A stretch of 64,000 bases of DNA from Lactarius indigo. Lineage: Eukaryota; Basidiomycota; Agaricomycetes; Russulales; Russulaceae. The stretch lies in contig JAFKAC010000049.1 of NCBI GenBank assembly GCA_025766275.1, positions 372,001 to 436,000 of the forward strand. Direction: 5' to 3'. Shown one piece after another: positions 34,613 to 43,500 of the stretch (its first letter is position 1; each line of letters starts with the position of its first letter). The translations under genes and the position numbers were made by a program. The notes below the pieces were generated by a model. The model was not told where the DNA came from and searched no databases. It saw nothing but the letters and a program-made list of their open reading frames with translations.

Positions 34613-36053
34613 CTACCAGGTACAAGTTAGCCACTGCGATCGAGCCCGCCATAAGCTATCATGCCTTACGTGCGTAGTTAGACTTTCCATCATTCGGTCC
34701 TTTGCTGCTTTTGGCTTCACTTCTGTCCTCTTCGGGCTACGTTGCTGAATCCAGTACCTTAATGTAGTTTCCGATCCCCTTTCGGACACACCGGTTACAA
34801 TCTGACGACAATCTCCAGTACTTGAGTATGCCTGAAAGCCAAGGGTAGCATAGCCCTCTGGGCGACTATTCCAAACTGGACGAACCAAAGCTTGTATAAT
34901 GTCACCCGCTGTTCAACGCTTCTCTTAGAATCGTAGGAAGCGTACGAGTTCAAGTTATTTGTCACTCACCGTCATGCTGAAGCAACTCCGCAAGGGAGTG
35001 ATCCTTCAAACTGGTAATTCGAGCGCAGCTGGTAGATGTGCCTGATAACACCGCAGTGCCATTGTGGACGAACGTCAGGGGAAGAATAACGTTTTCTGAA
35101 ATCGTATGAGTTGTAGTGTGCTGGAACGATGCGTCCATGAAGTGATTGGAGTCGAGAGAGTACCAGTCTATGCCGTCGTAGAGATTTGTTGTGGCAAGGA
35201 CCTTCTCATTGGGAGACACTGCGGAACAACCTCTGACTTCTGTTAGAAACGAAAATGAGCGGGATAGCGGGACGTACATCTTGCAGGATCGAGGCCGGAT
35301 GCGCCAATTAATTTCTAGAGTCTTCAAGTTCCACGCTCTAAGTTGAGAGTATGATGGCGCCAACGATCAATAAGATAAATGGAGCTCAGTGCAGTGGGGC
35401 ACTCACACTATACCATGGTCTAAATACGTCACTAAAAGGGCATCATTGTCGACTCCTAGAAAGTGGAGGGATCGTGCCATTGGTTCCGGCAACTCTCCTT
35501 CCAGTTCTGGGAATTTAGGCGGGTCGGGAAGTCGGGCGATGACCTCCCAGGTAGCTATCAATCGCTTCCAGAACTGCAAGATAGAAGAGAAAACGACGAA
35601 CCGATAGTTCCCTGCTTGATTAGCTGTACAACGCTGCCTGAACTCACAGCCAGTAATGAACCGCTTTGCGAAATGCAGTGGACCGGGCCAGGAACGTTGT
35701 TGATGGTATGATAATACTTGTTTTCCTGTGAAAGAGATCTAGTATATAGAACTGAAAGTACGGCGATAAGAAGCACTTACACGTCCAGAATCGCTGAGGC
35801 ATATTGTGTGCACATCGCCGCTCGTGTCACCAGCCATCAGAGTGTACCCAAAGCGAGATCGCCAAAGCAGCGCTGCTACAGGCGCTTTAACCTGGAACCG
35901 ACGAAGCTCCCGGCCGCTGCCATGACCCTTGAAGACAACAACAAGGCCGTCATCGGCCCCACTTGCAAACAAGGCCCCGTCATGCGAAAAAGCCAGTGCG
36001 TTGACGGAATCTCCGTGCTTGACAAGGGTCCTCTTCAATAGGTATTGACCCAT
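34613..36053 (-). CDS. WD40-repeat protein
   Basis: Six exons on the minus strand: 35781-36053, 35648-35725, 35407-35573, 35278-35337, 34970-35232, 34613-34890; 1,119 nt, 372 residues, phases consistent. The start ATG at 36053 has G at -3 and +4. Exon 1 holds a clear first WD-type blade (LLKRTLVKHGDSVNALAFSH then DGALFASGADDGLVVVF), followed by LLWRSRFGYTLMAGDTSGDV. Later exons give HCISQSGSLLA, PPKFPELEGELPEPMARSLH, VTYLDHGIVAWNLKTLEINW and SAVSPNEKVLATTNLYDG, blades of a diverged propeller typical of basidiomycete WD40 families. A scaffold role is the family expectation; no specific partner can be named. The C-terminal 60 residues are basic and not WD-like. Confidence 0.8.
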
Positions 36054-36189
36054 CACGGATCTAGAGGGGGCCTGGCAAGCGGGTGTCAGAGTCACCTTAT
36101 TACCTGCCGAACCTCGCGGCTGGGATGATGAACCTCATTGTATCGCTTGATTCGGACGCACTAGGGCCTAGTCGAAGATTTCCCGTCAA

Positions 36190-36895
36190 TGTCGTATGGT
36201 GCCATTGTCACGATTTCCCAAAAAAGAAATTTGATCCGTGCGCGTCGGCAATCAGATACAGTAGCGCAAATAACGTTTGTGCTACTATAGTGTATGCCGG
36301 AGATCCTGGTCAAGACATGCCGCATATTGTAGCCATAATTCCGGGACCGAACAATGCTGTAACAGTCACCGCATATGTTGCCACTCGGACCTGGCGCATA
36401 TATCACAATCAGTTTGTATTGTTTTGGATGCAGTCAAACCGTTGATCGATGAGGCGTTGAACGACTAGAAAATGATTTCGCTCGACTCATTTGCTCAAAA
36501 ACGACAATCGTTTGCAGATGGTCTTCAGGTCTAGACTCAGAGAATGGCTATATGCAGCGACCCAAAACGACTATGTATTAAGATGACACACATTCTATGC
36601 CATTGTTATGTACAGGCATGATCTCATCAAACCCCATCATGACACCACAAATTAGGCGGCCGAAAACAAGAGCAGTGCCGACAAGGGTACAAAAGAGCAG
36701 TGCCAACAAGAGTACGAAAGTCGAGATCGATGGAACAAAGACAGAGGGAGATAGTGGCAGTTGGCAGTTGGCAGAACGTGTAGCGTGCATTTCTTTCTGA
36801 ATGGCGTTACCAAGTCAGTGAATCATGTTTCATTGGAGGGTAAATAACGTACCTGCAAGTTGCCGGACACCCGGCGGCGCAGGGACCAGCACATG
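36190..36895. repeat. Segmental duplication, copy A (partner 57318-58225)
   Basis: Shares long near-identical stretches with the second copy in the same orientation, for example CAATTTGTATTG-like and GATGCAGTCAAAC words, CTATGCCATTGTTATGTACA, ATTAGGCGGCCGAA, and GGATAAATAACGTACCTGC-like ends. Copy B has an extra segment of about 100 bp near 58020-58120. Confidence 0.7.
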
Positions 36896-37027
36896 CCAAG
36901 AAACGACGACTGGGTGAACAAAATGAATCGCCCGATGTTCACGCTCAAACAATGGGAACCGACGACAACATTTCTTCAAACATCGATCAGCATCGCGGGC
37001 GTGTTTGGTCTTGTGTGCGATCCACAT
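36578..37027 (-). CDS. Possible small membrane-protein gene (3' exons), unrecognised
   Basis: A minus-strand exon ending at 36578 encodes VPSISTFVLLLALLFCTLVG and a further hydrophobic stretch, i.e. one or two membrane helices near the C-terminus. An acceptor near 36800 and a donor GTACGTTATT at about 36852 would join it to an upstream exon reading VVVSWHVLVPAPPGVRQLA. The copy in the 57-58 kb duplicate is degenerate. No family recognised. Confidence 0.3.
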
Positions 37028-37101
37028 CTGCCAAGGTACTCCATTTCGTAGTCAAATAGTATTCATCTGGCGGTCATGTCTGGGGAGGTCGCACTCTATG
37101 A

Positions 37102-37940
37102 CTACCGACACACCTCGTCTAACCCCACTGACGGTTGGGTGGGTTCTGTGGGCGGCAGGCCGCTGGTTGGTAGCGTCGGTTCCTGTGGGAACCTGGAGTA
37201 TTGCTTGCGGCAACGTTGGTGACAGGAACTGGCCACTGGATCTTGATCATGGGCCCACGCGGTGGGGGCGACATTGCGACATTGCGATACGAAGGAGTGG
37301 TGGGAAGTGGCGGGACACGATTTTGAGAAGTAAGGATGAATAGGTTGACCAAAAAATCTCAGAACGTTTTGAATACGCACCCCACCAACGCCAACTCAGC
37401 AATTCTCGAGACACTCGAGAATTTTTTTTGAGATACACGTTGCCGGTGAATCCGCTCGTCTTCGGCGTTCTGGCGTTTGTGCACATCAGCCTTGCTTCCT
37501 GACATATCTTGATGGTGGCTGCCATGAGCTTGAGGGTAGTGGCAACGCTGCCAACCTCCTGCCAACGAGTAAACGAGGACGACGGGCTGATACCACCCAC
37601 CATGAACTGGTCATGCCCCCAACCTTGGTACGTGTTGTCCAACTTGTCCTCGTCGATGTCCGGTGAACATGGGTCCACGAATTGGACGTGATCGAGGAGC
37701 GTCGTTACTTGCTCGGACGGTTCACCTTGCTTGAACGACGACTGTGCATTCATGGAACGAAGGAGCTGGGGGGTGTTGGTTGGGGAAGGGGATTCAGATG
37801 TGAGGATCGCTGTGAAGGACGCAGTCAGTGGAAGTGTGCACGAAGGGGGGCATTTCGACTTACCAACGAGATCGTCGGTTGGGAATTCGACTTCAGATCA
37901 GTATACTGTATGTGAGCAGGTGATACTCAGATGCACCCGA
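37102..37940 (-). pseudogene. Family X copy 2, 3' part (split by retrotransposon 2)
   Basis: Minus-strand exons: 37893-37940 region, a GTAAGT intron at about 37806-37860, then SMNAQSSFKQGEPSEQV.., SPDIDEDKLDNTYQGWGH, VGGISPSSSFTRWQEVGSVA, LMAATIKICQEARLMC to about 37420, and a further exon with EPTLPTSGLPPTEPTQPSVG. Homologous to 23677-24473 on the other strand. A run of A/T near 37424-37431 disturbs the frame (KKNSR against KKILE). Retrotransposon 2 separates it from its 5' part at 45762-46620. Confidence 0.5.
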
Positions 37941-38439
37941 TGTCACGTTTTGAGTCATACCCTTACTGTACTGGTTGCAACTACGGCAGTAAGGTAGATT
38001 AGTTGCGGACTTACTTACGGTAGTGCGGTGATACGAGAGTACGATAGGAGATAAGGGACCGATTGCTGACTGACGACTGGCGCCACTAATACTAGTAGTA
38101 GTGGTACTAGGGTTCGAGCTACTTACGCGACACATTGGACGCTACATTACTGTGACTCATAGCAGCGCTTGAAAGCCTGCTCGACTTGTATTTAATCTAT
38201 CTTGTGAAGACCAAGAAACGCCATCTTGGTCTTCTTGAATCGTCACTTCTGTTCTGCCTTTCTACCCTACTCTTCGCCAAAGTCCGTTTGAACGACAAAG
38301 TCATCACTCTAGGTGTGCCTTCGAGCATTCACCCGTGCATCCGTCTTGGACCTTCGAGTCTTCAAGCCAGGAAGTTTACCGCTAAGTTGTTACCGCCTCT
38401 ATCAAGCTCAAGTCGAGCTAACGTCGTGACGGCGTTACA
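37941..38439 (+). repeat. 5' LTR of retrotransposon 2
   Basis: 499 bp. Differs from the 3' LTR at 37972, 37988, 38017, 38134 and 38183, all CG against CA or TG. Confidence 0.97.
38189..38195 (+). promoter_or_regulatory. TATA-like box of retrotransposon 2
   Basis: TATTTAA in the LTR; about 30 nt downstream lies ATCTTGGTCTT (38223-38233), the presumed RNA 5' end and self-primer. Confidence 0.6.
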
Positions 38440-38441
38440 TT

Positions 38442-38452
38442 AAGACCAAGAT
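38442..38452 (+). promoter_or_regulatory. Primer-binding site, self-priming type
   Basis: AAGACCAAGAT, two bases after the LTR, is the exact 11-nt reverse complement of ATCTTGGTCTT at 38223-38233 in the LTR. Eleven nucleotides is also the length used by Tf1. Confidence 0.85.
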
Positions 38453-38971
38453 ACCATCGTGGCCGTAACAACAAGAGACCAGTGGACGAGTTTCCGTCCC
38501 TATTCGCTCCCAAGAAGAGGAGAACGTAACGTCCCCACGCGCTTTCTAAAAGCCGCTAGTTGGAGGGAGAGACAAGAAGAAACCGGATACTTCGTGGAAT
38601 TCAACGGACCTAGTAGGTTCCGACCAGTTGAGTTTAACTTCGACCACTTGTGTTGGACAGAAGTTACGTGGAACCCCATAGAATCCCAGTGGGACGTCAT
38701 ACGACCAGCAGGACCCAGGTACCAGTGCGACATTGACGCCCGAGAGCTCAACAGCCGAGCAGACTGGGGTCCCATCGACAGACAAGTACGAGAACATTCC
38801 ACCGGAGAAGTAGTATCAGAAGAAGAGGAACAGAGCCAAGACGAGAGTGAAGGGCGAGAGCCAAATCAAACAGAAACTAGTGGAGGGGCCATACAAGACC
38901 TCCTCATCGAACGAGCTGAGTCCGCGCACATTACAGAACCAGAGCCAATTCACATTCGATCACCAGCCATC
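38444..38971 (+). other. ATG-free open leader upstream of Gag 2
   Basis: 176 codons open in the Gag frame with no ATG in any frame between the presumed RNA start (38223) and 38972. It encodes a tryptophan-containing segment (VEFNFDHLCWTEV..) similar to that of element 1. An in-frame GTG at 38459 has A at -3 and G at +4. Confidence 0.6.
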
Positions 38972-40522
38972 ATGGCAACAATAACGCGAGCAATGGAAGA
39001 AGTCGCTATTGAAGAAGCGCGCGCAATACGCGAAGAAGCACGAGAAATCCTCATGCCCATCAACCCCGAAACCGGCGTACGAATGACCGCAGACGACGCA
39101 GCCATTTTCCGAGCAATAGGGTCAGACCGAGGGGATCCCCCATCTGGACGACAACCCGCACTAGACCTCCCGCCAGGGATAGGAGGACCGAACGGAGACC
39201 CGCCACCACCACCAGGGGGAGGCATCCCGTTTGATTTACGAAGGACCGAACCACCAAGAATGCTGCCCGGGGGACCACCCGGAGGTGGAGGAGGCGGTGG
39301 CGGAGGTGGTGGAGGAGGCGGTGGAGATGTCGGAGGACATCATAATGAAAAATTAACCGGCGAGCCGCCTTCCATCTTTGACGGAGACAGACTCAAAGTG
39401 GACCAATTTCTAACACAGTGGCATGTTTACTGGGGCATGAATCTAGATGCCCCTATCATGCGCAACAACTACAGAAGATGCCTTCTGTTTCTTTCCTACA
39501 TCAAAGGTGGAGCAGTCAGCGAATGGGTCCTATCCTTCCTGAACTGGCTCAACAGGCAAATACAACGAGGGATCAGTCCCTACACTCGTGACCTATGGGA
39601 CGCCGTAGCCGATGGATTCAGCCAAAGGTTCGAAAACACGCTAGAAAGAGAACAAGCCCAAGCCATACTACGAAAGGGCTTCAAAATGGCAGGCGAAGAC
39701 ATTGACAAGTACGTCAATGACTTTGAACAGCTTGCACGAAAGGCTCACTACCGCCTCAATGAACCCCAAACCATCGACCTCTTTACGTCGGGTCTGCCCA
39801 AGGAACTGTTCAAGAATGCGTTCCAGTTCGACGACCCCGTCACGTTCGACGACTGGAAAAGGGCTGTCCTCAAAAGGCAGAAGAATTATATACACCTCAA
39901 AGCACGACTCAATGAATACAAGAATACGACGACACAGCCGAAGAAGCAGGGCGGCAACGCAGGATGGACGCTCCCGCAAAATCTGCCACAGACTAACCCC
40001 TGGGCGATGGACACCTCGGCTGACCGTGCCAAGGTGAGACTCGCGGGGTCCGAGGACATCGACTTCAACAAACTGCCACACCGCGATTGGCCCACGCTGC
40101 CATTCCCACCAAGAGGAGGACCGGGGGCTCGAGGACGAGGAAGGGGAGGATCTAGACGGGACTTAAGGAACGTCCTTTGCTATAACTGTCACGCTCCCGG
40201 CCACCTCTCACGAAACTGTCCATACCCGCGTACGCAGCAGCATTGGCAGGCTGCCCCATCCAGCAGTCGCATGACTGAGACTACAGGATACCCTCAAGGG
40301 CCTGTCTCGCAATACGCGCCATCACAGTACGCGCCGTCGCTACCCGGGTACATGTCGCCGACACCAAGCGTGACGCCCGCACCCCAAATCAACGCTGCAA
40401 GCACGAAAACGGCAGGAGAACAGGCGAAGGAATGGCTCACGCAAGTGGCCAACAGCACAGATGAAGTCAAGGACCTCATACTTCAAGATTTGTGGGGAAA
40501 GGAGGGTTTTCAGGGCGCCTGA
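38972..40522 (+). CDS. Gag of retrotransposon 2
   Basis: The first ATG at 38972 has A at -3 and G at +4; the frame is already open upstream from 38444. Contains a Pro/Gly-rich linker with a run of about 13 glycines (39280-39330), a capsid region (EKLTGEPPSIFDGDRLKVDQ, then AILRKGFKMAGEDIDKYVND), an Arg/Gly-rich GARGRGRGGSRRD, and CCHC knuckle CYNCHAPGHLSRNC (about 40177-40218) for RNA binding. Ends at TGA 40520-40522 inside the Pol overlap. Confidence 0.9.
   Translation: MATITRAMEEVAIEEARAIREEAREILMPINPETGVRMTADDAAIFRAIGSDRGDPPSGRQPALDLPPGIGGPNGDPPPPPGGGIPFDLRRTEPPRMLPGGPPGGGGGGGGGGGGGGGDVGGHHNEKLTGEPPSIFDGDRLKVDQFLTQWHVYWGMNLDAPIMRNNYRRCLLFLSYIKGGAVSEWVLSFLNWLNRQIQRGISPYTRDLWDAVADGFSQRFENTLEREQAQAILRKGFKMAGEDIDKYVNDFEQLARKAHYRLNEPQTIDLFTSGLPKELFKNAFQFDDPVTFDDWKRAVLKRQKNYIHLKARLNEYKNTTTQPKKQGGNAGWTLPQNLPQTNPWAMDTSADRAKVRLAGSEDIDFNKLPHRDWPTLPFPPRGGPGARGRGRGGSRRDLRNVLCYNCHAPGHLSRNCPYPRTQQHWQAAPSSSRMTETTGYPQGPVSQYAPSQYAPSLPGYMSPTPSVTPAPQINAASTKTAGEQAKEWLTQVANSTDEVKDLILQDLWGKEGFQGA
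40465..40522 (+). promoter_or_regulatory. Gag-Pol overlap with two -1 slippery heptamers
   Basis: Pol is open in the -1 frame from 40465, giving a 58-nt overlap. Two heptamers sit in the correct phase: G GGA AAG (40495-40501) and G GGT TTT (40504-40510). Seven nt after the second, GCC..ACCC (40517-40526) can pair with GGGT..GGC (40535-40544). Pol has no ATG before its protease motif, so expression as a fusion is expected. Confidence 0.7.
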
Positions 40523-43500
40523 ACCCGTCAGTCTGGGTGAGGGCATTACAATGTAATTCTGTAATTGTGACAACGCGCTATCGATCTCTGCGAATTCCAG
40601 TGACTGTCCATACGAATTACCAAACGACTGAAACAAACGCATTGGTGGACTCCGGGGCCACCGACAACTTCATCAAACCAGGAATGGCGACACGGGCAGG
40701 AGTCCCAACACAACCATTACAGACGCCTCGCAAGATATGGAACATAGATAATACGGAAAATAAAGCTGGGTTAATCACTCATTATGTTAACCTCGAAGTG
40801 AAAACACGCGGACAGATCAAGAAGATGACCTTCTTGGTAACCGATCTCGGCAGCGAAGATATGGTACTGGGATATCCATGGCTGAGCGCCTTCGAGCCTA
40901 CAATCAGTTGGGCGACAGCAACCATGCATCCGGACATGCAACCGGTAGTTCTGGCCACTACCGAGGAATTACTCGCCACGCCCACTATACGGGCCTTAAT
41001 TGTCGCAGAAAAGGAAGCAATCGTTCAAGAACTAGACGAAGAGACATTCGTAAGAGCCACCACCTCGACGGAATTGGCCATACAAGCAAAACAACAACAA
41101 ATGGCAGCAGTGCTCCCTCAAGAATACGCAATGTTCAGCAAACTTTTTAACAAGCAAGCCTTGCACCGCTTCCCTCTGGCGAGGCCGTGGGATCACGCAA
41201 TTGACTTCAAACCATCCGCGCCGGCCGCCATCAACTGCAAAATCTATCCCATGACCCAAAAGGAAGAAGGCGAACTCAAGGAGTTTCTAGAGGAAAAACT
41301 GAAACAAGGGTACTTACGCCCTTCCATCTCCCCGTACGCATCCTCCTTCTTCTTCATTAAGAAAAAGGACGGCAAACTACGACCGGTACAGGACTACCGG
41401 GTCATCAATTCCCACACCATTCGAAATCAATACCCATTGCCGCTAATACAGGACCTTATACTGGACCTCAGCAATGCCCACATCTACACAAAACTCAACA
41501 TCCGATGGGGTTACAACAACATACGGATTCGCGACGGTGACCAGGAGAAGGCGGCGTTCAAAACTAAATTCGGCCTCTTCGAACCTACGGTCATGTTCTT
41601 CGGACTCACCAACTCGCCCGCCACTTTTCAGGCCATGATGAACCACATTTATCGCGACACGATCGCAAAACACGAACGGCTGGGCACTACGATACGTGTT
41701 TACATGGACGACATTGGTATCGCTACTCACGTTGACCACGACCTGACGGCCCATATAGCCGCCGTCCACGATGTCCTGCGCGTTGCGGAGGAACACGACC
41801 TCTATTTCAAACTCGAGAAGTGCCTGTTCCATCAACCGCGGATGGATTACCTGGGGGTAATCCTTGAAAGGGGGGTGACCCGAATGGACCCTGTAAAAGT
41901 TCAAGGCATCAAGGATTGGCCAACACCAACAAAAGTCAAAGACGTCCGGTCTTTCCTAGGCTTCTGTAACTTTTACAGACTCTTCATCCGCGGTTTTGCA
42001 ACTCACACCAAACCACTCACTAAACTGACACGGAAGGACGAAGAGTGGCGATGGACTGAAGAAGAAGACAGGGCATTCAACACCCTAAAACGTCTTGTAA
42101 CGGAGGAACCGGTGCTAGCACACCCCGTCCTTCAAGATCCGTTCGAATTGGAAGTAGACGCCTCGGGTTATGCGGTGGGAGCCGTATTACTGCAAAAGAA
42201 ATCTGACGGCAAGCGACACCCCATAGGCTATTACTCGGCGACACTTTCCGAAGCCGAAAGAAACTACGACATCTACGATCTAGAACTGCTCGCGATAGTT
42301 AAGGCCCTAAGGAACTGGCGACCACTTCTCGCAGGAGCTCCTCACAAAATCAAAATCTATTCGGACCACCTAAACCTACAGTACTGGAAGTCACCACAGA
42401 AGATCAGTAGACGAGTCGCCAGGGAAGTACTCGAACTTTCTGAATACGACTTCGAAATTCATCACATTAAGGGAAAGAACAATGGAAGGGCAGATGCCCT
42501 GTCGAGACGACCAGATTACAACCAGGGAGTTGAGGACAACAGCGAAGTAGTGGTCCTGCCCCCCGAAGTCTTTGTACGGACCCTTAACACTGCGCGCACC
42601 TTCATCGCAAACCCAAACCTACTACAACCACGCCACCAGCAAGACGAGGAGGTGATCAAGTTATGGGTCGACCCCTACCACCTCAAGAAAATACAAGGAG
42701 AATGGTACAAGGACGGCAGGTTCGTGATCACAGGGCCGGCGTCAACCCAACGTATACTAATACACGACCATCACGATTTGCCAATACATGGCCATCCGGG
42801 AATCGCGAAAACTCAACGCATCCTGGAGAGACACTATTGGTGGCCGCGACTCAGAAAAGACGTCTACGAATACGTGCAAGGCTGCGCAGAATGCCAAAGG
42901 AATAAAGTCAACACAAGACCTATACGAGCCGCGCTGCATCCCATTACGCCAATACTAGAAGCCATGCCGTTCCATACGGTGGCGGTAGACTTCATCACCA
43001 AACTCCCTGCGTCCAAGGGGTACGACAGTATACTCACGGTCACAGACCACGACTGCAGCAAAGCCTCCATTTTTATCCCATGTCGAGAAGAAATCACCGC
43101 AGAAGAGACGGCGACTCTATACGTCGCCCAGGTGTTCAAACGCTTCGGGCTGCCGCGCAAGATAATAAGTGACCGCGACCCCCGCTTTACGTCCAAATTC
43201 ACCAGAGAAGTATGCCGCATTCTGGGGATTCAGCAGAACATATCAACCGCATATCACCCGCGTACTGATGGGCAGTCCGAACGGACTAACCAGTGGCTGG
43301 AACAGTACCTTCGTTTCTGGGTAAATGAGCGGCAAGACAATTGGGAAGCTTATCTACCAATCGCCGAATTTGCGCACAACAACTGGCCACATGAACACAC
43401 CAAAGAGTCACCGTTCAAGCTTCTGATGGGGTATGACCCACAAGCGGATTGGACGGATAAGCCATCTCCCATTCCCCTCGCGACCGCGCGACTAACACAG

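Noticed and set aside
34419..34748. Plus-strand 109-codon open frame near the WD40 gene
   Set aside because: Starts at a plausible ATG but overlaps the last WD40 exon antisense and has no family resemblance or codon bias.
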